Notes: generated by a model not told the origin, from the letters alone. Counted from the stretch's first letter, positions 18,282-28,241 are shown. The stretch is 35,802 nucleotides of DNA from Geoalkalibacter sp. (GCF_030604225.1 NZ_JAUVWH010000012.1:1-35802), one strand, 5' to 3'. A program made the numbers and translations.

Positions 18282-20209
18282 GGCAGATACGGATAGGTGC
18301 GCAGGGACATCACGGGCATCAGATCCTCGGCACGCGGCTGGTTGTGGAAGAAATTATCCGGATAATAGCCGTAATGACGGGCGCCCTGGCGCGCCAGCAG
18401 GCGCATCTGCCGCGCGAGGACCGCTCCGGGCACGGGCTGATTGTCGTGTCGCCAGTCGACGCTTTGCAGTTCGAACACCACCTTGTCCAAGGCACCCGGC
18501 GTTTCGGCGACACGCTGAACGAGATCCTTCAACCAGCCCTCGGGGTCGGCGGCCTGTTCCATGTAGGGCATGGCCATCACCGCCGTGTAGTCGTAGCGCT
18601 CAAGAAACCGCGGCAGGCTCTGGGCGAACCAGGCTTCGCTGGCCGGCTCCAGCACCGGCCGGGCAAAGAGATTGCGCGCCGTCTTGACGGTGGGCCGCCA
18701 ATAGCGCGCCCGCTCGGCCAGATGAGCGGTGAAATCGTGCAGCGCCTCGGCCTTCAAGCGCGTCCAGGCACCTTGGTGTGTCTCATCGGCGCGCAGGACG
18801 CCGATGTCGCCGGGCAGTCCGGCCGCCGCGTAGGCGGCCAGGGCCGCGGGATGGGCATCCTCGAAATCGGAGAGCAGCGCGTCATCGTGGAACAGCACTC
18901 CGGCAAAGGCGGCGTGCTTGGCCAGATCCTCGTAGAGGTCCCCGGCCAGCTGCCGTGACTTGGGGGCAAAGGGGGAAAGACGCCGATACTGGCGGGGATC
19001 GGGCGCGGCGGGACCATCCGCTTGCCGGCTCAGCACCAGGTCGCCTTCCTCGCCCAGGACAAAGGCCAGCACCGGCATCCAGGCATAGACCTGCACCCCG
19101 GTGCGCACCCGCAATTGCCAGGCGACGCGGTTGAACAGGTCGGCGCGCATGGGCAGATGGCGGTTGGGAAAATACAGGGCATCAGCCGTGCCGTCGCCGT
19201 CGGGATCGGCGAAGGCCTGCAAATAGACGGTGCTGACACCCAGTTTCTGGATGCGATCGAGGAGCAGGCCGAGGTTGACTTCCTGCTGGGCGGAGTCGGC
19301 GTCGTACACATAATCGAGATCCACATGCACCACGCGCAGGGATTGCGGCCTTTGCCACTGAGGGTTGTGCATCTGCCAGACGAAGTCGGCCAAAGGCGGA
19401 TTGTCGAGAATCAAGACGCGCCGCACCGCGCTCAGCTCACTGGGGGCGTTCTCTCCCACATCCAGGGTCAGGCTGATGGACATGCCGACTTCTTCGGCTA
19501 GCTCCTGGGCCAGGCGGTTGTATTCACCGTAGGGCCAAACCATGACGCGCGGTGCCTGACCAAGCTGTTTTTTCAGCAAGGCGGCGTTGCGGGAGAAGTC
19601 CTCGCGCAAGCGCGCGGCATAGGCTTCATCCGTTTCGTAGCGGCCGCTCGCCGCGTCGTAGCGGCGCGTGGTCATGGCCGGCTGCTCGTTGCCCTGGGGA
19701 TTGGCCGGAATGCCACGATGCAGGGCGTGGCTGTGCGAGGCGATTTCCACCAGGCCCGAGGCGGCGACCTCGCGGATCTGCTCCCAGCTCATGAACCGCG
19801 CGCGCGGCACCAGGCTATCGCCGTAGGCAACCTGCCCGTCGGCCGGAACTTCGAGCCAGCTGCCGACCAGGGCCAGCACCGCCGGATACTCGAAGGCTTT
19901 GAGCAGGGGATAGACCTGGGTGTAAAAACTGGCGTAGCCGTCATCGAAGGTCAACAGCACCGCCTTCTCCGGCAGGGCCCCCTCGCCGCGCCGCGCGGCG
20001 AGCAGGTCGTCCAGACTCACCGGGCGATAGCCGTTTTCCCGCAACCAGGCAAACTGGGCGACAAGATTGTCCCGCGACACGGCCATGCCGTCGGGATCGT
20101 CCACCACCTCCTGCACATCGTGATAGCACAGGGCGATAAAAGCGCGGGCCTGCGACGGAATAACCGCCAGCAACAACAAGAGCGACCAAGAAAGAATTCT
20201 CATGCGCAT
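18278..20209 (-). CDS. pgaB: Poly-beta-1,6-N-acetyl-D-glucosamine N-deacetylase
   Basis: Signal peptide, polysaccharide deacetylase motifs LTFDDGYASFYTQVYPLL, SHSHALH; C-terminal hydrolase-like domain. Confidence 0.92.
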   Translation of the reverse strand: MRMRILSWSLLLLLAVIPSQARAFIALCYHDVQEVVDDPDGMAVSRDNLVAQFAWLRENGYRPVSLDDLLAARRGEGALPEKAVLLTFDDGYASFYTQVYPLLKAFEYPAVLALVGSWLEVPADGQVAYGDSLVPRARFMSWEQIREVAASGLVEIASHSHALHRGIPANPQGNEQPAMTTRRYDAASGRYETDEAYAARLREDFSRNAALLKKQLGQAPRVMVWPYGEYNRLAQELAEEVGMSISLTLDVGENAPSELSAVRRVLILDNPPLADFVWQMHNPQWQRPQSLRVVHVDLDYVYDADSAQQEVNLGLLLDRIQKLGVSTVYLQAFADPDGDGTADALYFPNRHLPMRADLFNRVAWQLRVRTGVQVYAWMPVLAFVLGEEGDLVLSRQADGPAAPDPRQYRRLSPFAPKSRQLAGDLYEDLAKHAAFAGVLFHDDALLSDFEDAHPAALAAYAAAGLPGDIGVLRADETHQGAWTRLKAEALHDFTAHLAERARYWRPTVKTARNLFARPVLEPASEAWFAQSLPRFLERYDYTAVMAMPYMEQAADPEGWLKDLVQRVAETPGALDKVVFELQSVDWRHDNQPVPGAVLARQMRLLARQGARHYGYYPDNFFHNQPRAEDLMPVMSLRTYPYLP

Positions 20210-20211
20210 GT

Positions 20212-22674
20212 CTAGAGCCTCCAGCCCAGGCGCAGGTAATACTCGACTCCCGTTTCCCCGTCGCCGTCGTAGGCGCGCCGGCTCAGCACCGCGCCATAGG
20301 TGAGGGAGAAGCGGTAATCCGCCTGCCAGTTGTGCTCATAGAGGAGAGCGCCCACCGGCTTGGCGCCAAAATCCTTCTGCCAATAGCCGCCGCCGGAGAG
20401 CGCCAGGCGATGACCGAAGGTGCGGCTGTAGCGCCGGTAGAGCAGCCAGTCGTTATCCAGGGTGAATTCCGCGGAAAAATCCTGCTCGGGACTGAAATAG
20501 GGCACGTCGCTGCGCCGATGGGTCGAAGCGTACAGATCGAGCTGGCCGTCGAGCTTGTAATGGGGGCGCGTCACCAGCCGCTGGCGCCCATAGCCGCCCA
20601 GGCGCGCGCGCTGGTTGCCGTCGCTGAAATCCATGAACTGAACACCCAGCCCCAGGCGGCGCCGCTCGCTTTGCCGATAGTCCGCGCCCAGGCGCACGGC
20701 ATCGGCATCGACGCCGTTGCGCAGGGCGCGCAGGGGCGTATCGGCGCTGAACAGTTCGAGGGCAAAGGGAAATGACCAATGGTCGTCGCGATACCAGGTG
20801 CCGGCGAGGGCCGCGCCGAGTTGGCCGCCGTCGCTGTGGTTGGCGCTCAGGGAAACCGTGCCTTCCAGGTCGCGGCCGCGATATTCGAGGCCGCCCCCGT
20901 AGCGCTGATGGATGCCCCGGCCTTCGGGGAAATCGGCCTTGCTCCAGAAAGCGCCGACGAAGGCCCGGTAATGGGTGAGATACGGCGAGGAAAACAGGGT
21001 GCTGCCCAGGCGCAGCTCGCGGCTGGCGGGCTCGGCGCCGCTGCTGTCGGCATAGGCGGCAAAGGCGCGCAGCTCGCGCATCCGATGGATTTCCCACAGG
21101 CGCTGCAAGCGCCGCACCTGGAGATTTTCCGGATAGCGGCGATAGAGGTCGGCGATTTCGGCCTGCGCCTCGTCGAATTCGCGCAGATCCAGGCGGGTCG
21201 CGGCATGGCCGGTTTCCAGGCCAAGGTGCCGGGGAGCGATGCGCAGCCCATCCGCGTAGGTTTGCTGGGCCAGGCGCGGCCAGCCACGCGCGGCCTGGAC
21301 GTTGGCCAGCTCACGCACCAGATCGGGATTGTGCGGCGCCAAAGCATGCATCGCCTCAAAGCGCCGTTGCCCTTCGGGCAGATCATCGGCGAAGACCCGC
21401 GCGAGGCCGGCGGCCACATCCGCGTCGAGGCGTTCCCGATTGGCGCCGACGCCGCGCCCCTGCCGCCAGACGGGCTGTTCCGCCTGCAACCGGTCGACTA
21501 GGGCGTAGGCCCGGGGGAAATCCTCGGTCTCGATGTAGGCGTAGAACAGGCCCAGCCCGGCCTCGAAGTTCCCCGGCTCCTCGGCGAGCACCCGTTGGTA
21601 GAGATCGCGCGCCTTCTCCGGCTGCCGTAGATAAAGAGAGGCATCGGCGGCAGCCTGCACGGCGTAGGCGGGCGGCGCGACGCCCTCGGCGACCAGGCTC
21701 TCGTACTCGGCCGCGGCCTCGGCCATGCGCACCCGGTCGCGCAGGGCCACCACCCGGTCGAAACGCCCTTGCAGCACAAAGGGGCGCGCCACCGGATCCT
21801 GGGGATCAAGCCCGGCCAGATTCTTGTCGATCAGCGCCAGGGCCCGGTCGGTTTCGGCAAAGCGCAGCTCTTCCGCGGGCGGCTCCAGGGACCCCCAGCG
21901 CACATGGTGCGCGGCTTTTCCGGTATTCAAGCGCAGCCATTCCGTGCGGCTCAAGAGTTGCGGATGTTCCTCGGCCAGGGCGGCGGCCCGGTGGGTGGCG
22001 CCCAGGGCTTCCAGGGCGAGGATGCGCTCGCGCAGCGCGATGGGGTCGTTGGGGGATAATTCCAGGATGCGTTGGTTGATCGCCAGCACCGCCGGGAAAT
22101 CGGCGCGCAAGCCGGCGACGTAAGCCTCAAGACGCAGGGGCCAGACCTCCCGGGGATGGGCGGCGCGCAGTTGCGCGATGCGCTCCTCGGCCGCGTCAAA
22201 GTACCCCGCTTCGGCAAGGGCATAGACATGCCCCTCGATGAAATCGCGATGGCCGGGGAAGCGCCCCTGGGCCCGGGCATAGAGCACCGCCGCGTCGTGG
22301 AAACGTTGAGTATTGCGCAGGGCCTTGCCGACGGCCTCCAGCACATAGGCCGGCGCCCGGCCCAGATCCAATCCCTCGGCAAGAGCCGCGGCCTCCAGGT
22401 CCCGGCCCGCCCAGCCAAGCACGGTCAGATAATCGTAAGCCACCGCCTGATTGTCGGGATACCGCCGATGAAGCTCGCCGAGAAGGACCAGCGCCTCGTC
22501 GAATTCCCCGCCCCGCGCCAGGGATACGGCGCGCTCCTGCGTTGCGGCGGGGGCCGGGGATGTTGCGCCGACGGACGCCGGAACAAACGTCAGCAACGCG
22601 GTGAGGCCCATCGCGAGGCAGCCCCGCACCGGCCATTTTAATCCTTGATCGTTTCTGCCCATGAACCCTCGCAT
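20212..22674 (-). CDS. pgaA: Poly-beta-1,6-N-acetyl-D-glucosamine export porin
   Basis: N-terminal TPR region, C-terminal beta-barrel ending ...ETGVEYYLRLGWRL; first gene of the pga operon. Confidence 0.88.
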   Translation of the reverse strand: MRGFMGRNDQGLKWPVRGCLAMGLTALLTFVPASVGATSPAPAATQERAVSLARGGEFDEALVLLGELHRRYPDNQAVAYDYLTVLGWAGRDLEAAALAEGLDLGRAPAYVLEAVGKALRNTQRFHDAAVLYARAQGRFPGHRDFIEGHVYALAEAGYFDAAEERIAQLRAAHPREVWPLRLEAYVAGLRADFPAVLAINQRILELSPNDPIALRERILALEALGATHRAAALAEEHPQLLSRTEWLRLNTGKAAHHVRWGSLEPPAEELRFAETDRALALIDKNLAGLDPQDPVARPFVLQGRFDRVVALRDRVRMAEAAAEYESLVAEGVAPPAYAVQAAADASLYLRQPEKARDLYQRVLAEEPGNFEAGLGLFYAYIETEDFPRAYALVDRLQAEQPVWRQGRGVGANRERLDADVAAGLARVFADDLPEGQRRFEAMHALAPHNPDLVRELANVQAARGWPRLAQQTYADGLRIAPRHLGLETGHAATRLDLREFDEAQAEIADLYRRYPENLQVRRLQRLWEIHRMRELRAFAAYADSSGAEPASRELRLGSTLFSSPYLTHYRAFVGAFWSKADFPEGRGIHQRYGGGLEYRGRDLEGTVSLSANHSDGGQLGAALAGTWYRDDHWSFPFALELFSADTPLRALRNGVDADAVRLGADYRQSERRRLGLGVQFMDFSDGNQRARLGGYGRQRLVTRPHYKLDGQLDLYASTHRRSDVPYFSPEQDFSAEFTLDNDWLLYRRYSRTFGHRLALSGGGYWQKDFGAKPVGALLYEHNWQADYRFSLTYGAVLSRRAYDGDGETGVEYYLRLGWRL

Positions 22675-22821
22675 CAGGGTTGGTCCGGAAGTCGCGAGTT
22701 TTTCAATAAATTATTTTTAACCACAATTCTTAAAAAATTTCAAGAAATAAAATTCTTGCATGGCGCAAAAAAGGCTGTTACGAATTTGCCACCCGCTATC
22801 AAGAACTTCCAGGATTGGACC

Positions 22822-23805
22822 ATGCCCCCCCGCGACCTCGCCGCCCATGTTCAGCAACTCGCTCGCCTTGAGGTGGGAGCCTTTCAGGTGCGCGAACCCC
22901 TCGCCCGGCATTGCAGCTGGCGCATCGGCGGCCCCGCCGATGTGCTGGTCGAGCCGGAAAGCGCCGCACAGGTGGCGCGTCTGGTGCGCTTCGCCCGCCG
23001 GCACGCCATACCGCTGTTGACCATCGGCCAGGGCACCAACCTGCTGTTCGACGACACCGGGGTGCGCGGCATCGTCCTCAAGCTCGGCGCGCGCATGGCC
23101 CACCTGGAGATCGACGGTCGCCGCATCCGCGCCGAGGCCGGCGTCTGGGTGCCCCACCTGGCGCGCCAGGCAGCCAAGGCCGGCCTAGGGGGGTTGGAGC
23201 ATATCATCGGCATCCCCGGAACGCTAGGAGGATTGGTGCTGATGAACGGCGGCAGCCAGCGCCGGGGCATCGGCGAGAACGTGCGGCGGGTGTGGGCGAT
23301 CGATCCCGAGGGCAATGAGCGGATTCTCGGACCGGAGGACTGCGCCTTCTCCTACCGCCACAGCGCCTTGCAGGAGATGGGCGCCATTGTGGTGCGCGCC
23401 GAACTGGAATGCGAAGCGGGCGATCCCGGCGAGATCCGCCGCGCCATGGTCCGCGACCTACGCGAGCGACGCCGCAAATTTCCGCGCAAGGAACCCAACT
23501 GCGGCTCGGTGTTTCTCAGCACCGCCGAGATGCACGCCAGCGTCGGCCCGCCGGGCAAGATCATCGAGGAGGCCGGGCTCAAGGGCACCCGCATCGGCGG
23601 CGCCGAGGTCAGCCCGCGCCACGCCAACTTCATCGTCAATCGCGGCGGCGCCAGCGCCGCCGACGTCCTCGCCCTCATCGCCCACATCCGCCGCGTGGTG
23701 TTCGCGCGCATCGGCTTCGACCTGCGCTGCGAGGTGCGCTACGTCGATCCCCAGGGGCGCCTCATGCCCGCCGACCAGGCGCCGTCGGCGGATTTTCACT
23801 CCTGA
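22822..23805 (+). CDS. murB: UDP-N-acetylenolpyruvoylglucosamine reductase
   Basis: GQGTNLLFDD, IIGIPGTLGGLVLMNGGSQRRGIGENV, SYRHS, NCGSVF, GLKGTRIGGAEVSPRHANFIVN, EVRYVD; start chosen at the internal ATG. Confidence 0.87.
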   Translation: MPPRDLAAHVQQLARLEVGAFQVREPLARHCSWRIGGPADVLVEPESAAQVARLVRFARRHAIPLLTIGQGTNLLFDDTGVRGIVLKLGARMAHLEIDGRRIRAEAGVWVPHLARQAAKAGLGGLEHIIGIPGTLGGLVLMNGGSQRRGIGENVRRVWAIDPEGNERILGPEDCAFSYRHSALQEMGAIVVRAELECEAGDPGEIRRAMVRDLRERRRKFPRKEPNCGSVFLSTAEMHASVGPPGKIIEEAGLKGTRIGGAEVSPRHANFIVNRGGASAADVLALIAHIRRVVFARIGFDLRCEVRYVDPQGRLMPADQAPSADFHS

Positions 23806-24004
23806 CCCGAACCTTCCCCCTCTCTCACCATCCCGACATTGCCTCTAAATTTCATTAGCAAAAGTTGCATTCCGCCAAAATCCTGTTAAACAGAAACCAG
23901 TCGAGCAAGATTTATTTAGTCGAATTTTCAGACAGTTAAATCCAACCAACGACATCCTGAACAAAAGCAGCCCAAAACCTATTAGACGGACAAAACTCGT
24001 CTTC

Positions 24005-24017
24005 ATTGAAATTCAAT
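24005..24017. promoter_or_regulatory. Short palindrome, possible operator
   Basis: ATTGAAATTCAAT 29 nt upstream of the radical SAM gene. Confidence 0.25.
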
Positions 24018-24045
24018 CTCCTTAACCTTTCCTCGGGAGTCGTTC

Positions 24046-25794
24046 ATGAAGGTTGCCCTGATCGGAGCGGAACTGGAAGAAAACCTGGGCCTGCGCTACA
24101 TGGCCTCGGCCCTTGAAGCCGCCGGGCACGAGGCGTTGATCCTGCCCTTCAACGAAGAGGCGGACATCGCCGCGGTGGTGCGCCGGGTGCGGGCCGAACG
24201 TCCCGACATCGCCGGGCTCTCCATGGTCTTCACCGGCCGCGCGCGAGAGTTCTGCCGCCTCGCCGAAGCCCTACGCGAAGGCGGCTTCGCCGGGCATCTC
24301 ACCGCCGGCGGGCATTTCGCCGCCCTTAACGCCCGGCAATTGCTGGCGGATTTCCCCGCCTTTGACTCCGTGGCCCTGGGAGAAGGGGAAGAGCTGATTT
24401 GCGCCTTGGCCGCGCACCTCGATGATCTCTCGCCGGTCGCCGGCTTCTGCTACCGCACCGCCAGGGGCGAGATCGCGCTTAACCCCGGCCAGGGCAACCC
24501 GGAAAACCTCGACGCCCTGCCCTTCCCGCGCCGCACCAGCTTTCACGAATACTTCGGCCAGCCCATCGCCAGCATCCTCTCCAGCCGCGGCTGCTGGCGC
24601 GAGTGCGCCTTCTGCAGCATCGACGCCTGGTACCGCAGCGGCGGCGGGCGCAAGTTCCGCATTCGCGGCATCGACAACATCGTCGCCGAGATGACAAGTC
24701 TCTACTTCGACCACGGCATCCGCATCTTCAATTTCCAGGACGACAATTTCTTCCTGCCCGATCCCGCACAGGCTCTCGCCCGCTTTGAAGCCCTGCGTGA
24801 CGGCCTGCGCCAGGCCGGGGTCGAGAAAATCGCCATCGCCGTCAAGGCGCGCCCCGACAGCATCACCCGCGAGGCCATGGAGGTGCTCGACGAACTGGGA
24901 ATCTTTCGCGTGTTTCTCGGCGTGGAGAACGCCTCCCAGCGCGGGCTCGACAACCTCAACCGCAAGAACACCGTGGCGCAGATCGAAAACGCCCTGCGCA
25001 TCCTCAACGACTACGACCTGCACATCGCCTACAACCTGCTGATGTTCGAGCCCGACACCAGCCTGGAGGATCTGCGCATCAACCTGCGCTTCATGGAGCG
25101 CCACGTCGACAATCCCTTCAACTTCTGCCGCGCCGAGGCCTATGCCTACACCGGCCTGGAGAAAAAGCTGCGCGACGACGGCATCCTCGCGGGCGACTAT
25201 TTCGGCTTTGACTACCGCATCAAGGACGCGCGCGTCGAGTGCTTCCACAAGATCGCCAATTACGCCTTCTTCGACCGCAATTTCAGCGACTACGGCCTGC
25301 ACTACTTCAACATGGAGGTCGACTTCTCCTACCTGCTGCTGCGCCGCTTCTTCCCGGAGAAAATCAGCGAGGAGCTGCGCGCCGAGGTGCGCTGCTTCAT
25401 CAAGCAGACCAACATCGACACCTACCGCCACCTGTGTCGCATCTATGACCTGGTGCGGGACATCGATCCCGAGGATCGCCGCGCGGTGAACGACGCCATG
25501 CGCAGCCTTCGCGCCGGCGTGGATGAGCACGGCATCGCCCTGCGCGCCCAGGGCGAACGCATCCTGCAACGCCTGCAAACGGCCTACGACGGCCGGCCCG
25601 CGCCCAGCCCCAAGCCCGCCGCCTACGGCGAGCCCAGCCTGGCCGCGCTCCTCGACGGCCTTCTGCTGCGCGACGACGCGGAGCGCGAAACCGCCCATGA
25701 CTTTGCCACGGACGGCGCGTTCAACTTCTTCGGCGCCCTCAAGCGCCCGATTCCCTATGACCAGTTCAAGAGCCGGTTGGAGAACAACCGGTAG
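24046..25794 (+). CDS. B12-binding-type radical SAM protein
   Basis: N-terminal Rossmann-like cobalamin-binding-type domain; SSRGCWRECAFCSI (CxxxCxxC); VKARPDSIT; FLGVENASQRGL. Confidence 0.88.
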   Translation: MKVALIGAELEENLGLRYMASALEAAGHEALILPFNEEADIAAVVRRVRAERPDIAGLSMVFTGRAREFCRLAEALREGGFAGHLTAGGHFAALNARQLLADFPAFDSVALGEGEELICALAAHLDDLSPVAGFCYRTARGEIALNPGQGNPENLDALPFPRRTSFHEYFGQPIASILSSRGCWRECAFCSIDAWYRSGGGRKFRIRGIDNIVAEMTSLYFDHGIRIFNFQDDNFFLPDPAQALARFEALRDGLRQAGVEKIAIAVKARPDSITREAMEVLDELGIFRVFLGVENASQRGLDNLNRKNTVAQIENALRILNDYDLHIAYNLLMFEPDTSLEDLRINLRFMERHVDNPFNFCRAEAYAYTGLEKKLRDDGILAGDYFGFDYRIKDARVECFHKIANYAFFDRNFSDYGLHYFNMEVDFSYLLLRRFFPEKISEELRAEVRCFIKQTNIDTYRHLCRIYDLVRDIDPEDRRAVNDAMRSLRAGVDEHGIALRAQGERILQRLQTAYDGRPAPSPKPAAYGEPSLAALLDGLLLRDDAERETAHDFATDGAFNFFGALKRPIPYDQFKSRLENNR

Positions 25795-25881
25795 AAAGGA
25801 GACCTTGAAAAGCAGCGACGGAATGGATGGCGTATCTGAGCGACGTTCTTGGTTGGTTTTCTAACTCTGGGAGGAAACATC

Positions 25882-26673
25882 ATGGCTAAGTTTCGCGATT
25901 GGGTCGAGCCGGCGCACCCGGCGGTCATGCAACGCTACGAGGATCTCATCAACATCTTTCGCTTTCTGCGCGAGGACGTGCAGCTCGAGGTCGACAAGGC
26001 CTTCGACCGCATCGCCCGCCAGATCGGCTTCGTCGTCACGACGTCCCTGCCGGTCCAGCTAAGAATCGCCGAAGGGGGCAAGATCGAGGCCCTGGAACTC
26101 GAAGCGGAAAATCTCAAGGGCACGCTTTTCGAGCGGGAATTCGCCGCGATCTTCAAGCGCCTCACGGGCAAGACCGTCGGCAAGAACCGCATCGCCGCGG
26201 GCAGCTATTCCGTCGTGTTCCTGTGGATCGACGCCCTCAAGCTCAAGCTCAAGCACGACTGGGTGGAGCCCGCCCACTTCCGCCAGATCCGCCCCGAACT
26301 CTTCGCCGATCTCGCCCAACTGCGCCCCGGCATCCGCGAGCCGGCCCACTGGTTCAACGGCGCCGCCATCCTGGCGAGCGAGGAGGAAGTGCTCATCTCG
26401 GTCATCGACGAGGTCTATCCCGAGCTCAAGCTGGCAGACCGCATCGCCATCAACCGCATCGACACGCGCAAGCCCATCCCCGGGGTGCGCGAGCCGGCCC
26501 ATTTCCGCGAGCTCATCGAAGGGCTGCTCGAGGAGCGCGTCGATCCGCGCAAGCTCATCCCCGGCGTGCGCGAACCGGCCCACTTCCGCAAGATCACCGA
26601 CCTGTTCGAGGATCCAAGCAAGCTGCAGACCCTCGCCGAACTGGCCAGCCTGCTGCGCAAGCTCGGCTTCTAG
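25882..26673 (+). CDS. Protein of unknown function with five EPAH motifs
   Basis: WVEPAHPA, WVEPAHFRQ, IREPAHWFN, VREPAHFRE, VREPAHFRK; GGGAGG Shine-Dalgarno before the ATG; follows the radical SAM gene. Confidence 0.78.
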   Translation: MAKFRDWVEPAHPAVMQRYEDLINIFRFLREDVQLEVDKAFDRIARQIGFVVTTSLPVQLRIAEGGKIEALELEAENLKGTLFEREFAAIFKRLTGKTVGKNRIAAGSYSVVFLWIDALKLKLKHDWVEPAHFRQIRPELFADLAQLRPGIREPAHWFNGAAILASEEEVLISVIDEVYPELKLADRIAINRIDTRKPIPGVREPAHFRELIEGLLEERVDPRKLIPGVREPAHFRKITDLFEDPSKLQTLAELASLLRKLGF

Positions 26674-26685
26674 TCCCGAAGGCCC

Positions 26686-26722
26686 GGACGGCCTGCGCCT
26701 CCACGCGCGGCGCAGGCCGTCC
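26686..26722. terminator. 14-bp perfect hairpin between the EPAH gene and the DUF4197-like gene
   Basis: GGACGGCCTGCGCC-tccacgcgc-GGCGCAGGCCGTCC; weak T-run after. Confidence 0.55.
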
Positions 26723-26756
26723 CCGTTTGCCCAACCCACACCCAGGAGCTGCCCTC

Positions 26757-27521
26757 ATGCCCGCGTCTCACTCGCGCCGGTCCCTGGTTATCCTGATGTC
26801 CCTGCTGCTCTCGGCCTCGCTGCTGCCGACGCCATCCCCGGCGCAGAGCAACTGGCTGCAAAAGGGCCGCGAGATGCTCGGCGGCAGCGGCGCGCCGACG
26901 GCGGGCACCGCCAATCTGTCCAACCAGCAGATCGCCGCCGGCCTCAAGGACGCCCTGCGCGTCGGCTCGGAAAACGTCGTCGGCCGCCTGGGTGCCCTCA
27001 ACGGCTTCAACGCCGACCCGCAGGTGCGCATCCCCCTGCCCAACAGCCTCGATCGCGTGCGCTCTGCCCTGCGGCCGCTCGGCATGTCGCCCATGCTCGA
27101 CGATCTGGAGGTCAAGCTCAACCGCGCCGCCGAGGTCGCCACGCCCAAGGCCAAGCAACTGTTCATGGATTCCATCGACGCCATGACCCTCGATGATGTA
27201 ATGGCTATCTACAACGGCCCACCCGACGCCGCCACCCGCTACTTCCAGGGCAAGATGTCCCAGCCCCTGGCCGCCGAAATGCGCCCCATCGTCGCCGAGA
27301 GCCTCTCCGAGGTCGGCGCCGTCCAATCCTACGATGCCGTCATGGGCCAGTACCGCAGCCTGCCCCTGGTGCCCGAGGTCAAGACCGACCTCACCGGCTA
27401 CGTGGTCGACAAGGGCATGGACGGCATCTTCCACTACCTCGCCCAGGAAGAGGCCGCCATCCGCCAGAATCCCGCCAAGCGCACCACCGAATTGCTCCAG
27501 CAGGTGTTCGGCGCCAAATAA
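26757..27521 (+). CDS. Secreted DUF4197-like protein
   Basis: Signal peptide; LSNQQIAAGLKDALRVGSENVVGRLG...NGFNADPQVRIPLP...FMDSIDAMTLDDVMAIYNGPPDAATRYFQGKM. Confidence 0.82.
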   Translation: MPASHSRRSLVILMSLLLSASLLPTPSPAQSNWLQKGREMLGGSGAPTAGTANLSNQQIAAGLKDALRVGSENVVGRLGALNGFNADPQVRIPLPNSLDRVRSALRPLGMSPMLDDLEVKLNRAAEVATPKAKQLFMDSIDAMTLDDVMAIYNGPPDAATRYFQGKMSQPLAAEMRPIVAESLSEVGAVQSYDAVMGQYRSLPLVPEVKTDLTGYVVDKGMDGIFHYLAQEEAAIRQNPAKRTTELLQQVFGAK

Positions 27522-27556
27522 CACACCGATTCTTGCCAGTCCCTAGCGGACCCCTA

Positions 27557-27577
27557 CCCCCCTTTGACAAAGGGGGG
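27557..27577. repeat. Short palindrome CCCCCCTTTGACAAAGGGGGG
   Basis: 9-bp stem, 3-nt loop; a common dispersed bacterial repeat type. Confidence 0.7.
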
Positions 27578-27931
27578 TCAGGGGGGATTTCAACCGGCAA
27601 CATCGTCCTCCCTCTGCACAAAAGACATGCCCACGCGAAGATAGCTCACGCAACCAAGAGGATCCATCCTTTCCCCGGGTTTTTTTCAAGCGAACGATCA
27701 GGCAATTGTTAAGAGAATATCTCCCCCGGATCCCTCGGCCGAGTCGGGTCAAGCGGCCCCGCGCAAAAAACCAACGAGATAACAACAATCTAATTCCGGA
27801 AAAACCCCGACCTAACCAACCTGGTCCAATGTGTGTCCGTCCGAACGCCGGCTAGCTAAGAGCGGCAGACCCTTGGCGCGCCGGTGAATGCCCCGGGCGC
27901 AACCGTTTACAACCAGCGAGGAGCCTAAAAA

Positions 27932-28099
27932 ATGTACGGCCAATTGAAAATCAATGATGCGGAGCGTTTCTTTCCCGACTTTCTCGACGCCGACGAACTC
28001 GAAGCCCTGGGGGCCGATGCGCAACTCTCTCTTGAGGACGCCATGAGAGTGATCGCCGGGTTCCGGCTCAAAATCGCGGCACGGCAAACAAGAGCCTGA
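27932..28099 (+). CDS. Small hypothetical protein (55 aa)
   Basis: AGGAG 8 nt before the ATG; MYGQLKINDAERFFPDFLDADELEALGADAQLSLEDAMRVIAGFRLKIAARQTRA; absent from the supplied ORF track. Confidence 0.45.
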   Translation: MYGQLKINDAERFFPDFLDADELEALGADAQLSLEDAMRVIAGFRLKIAARQTRA

Positions 28100-28241
28100 T
28101 TTGAAAGGCAGGGACCAGGGGTGAGCGCACGAAAATTTAATGCAACCTTAGCAACCCTTTAACGTTCCATGGGCATTTAAGGGGCGCTCTTCAAACCTGT
28201 CGTCATCGAAGCCGACCGGGTTCTTCATAAGGAGTTTCCCC

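Noticed and set aside
16992-22674. pgaABCD as a novel polysaccharide system
   Set aside because: Gene order and motifs match the well-known PNAG operon; treated as ordinary.
24271-25698. 475-aa minus-strand ORF opposite the radical SAM gene
   Set aside because: Shadow ORF; no recognisable motif, whereas the plus strand has CxxxCxxC and B12-type domains.
27557-27577. CCCCCCTTTGACAAAGGGGGG as a novel element
   Set aside because: A common type of dispersed palindrome in bacterial genomes; listed only as a repeat.
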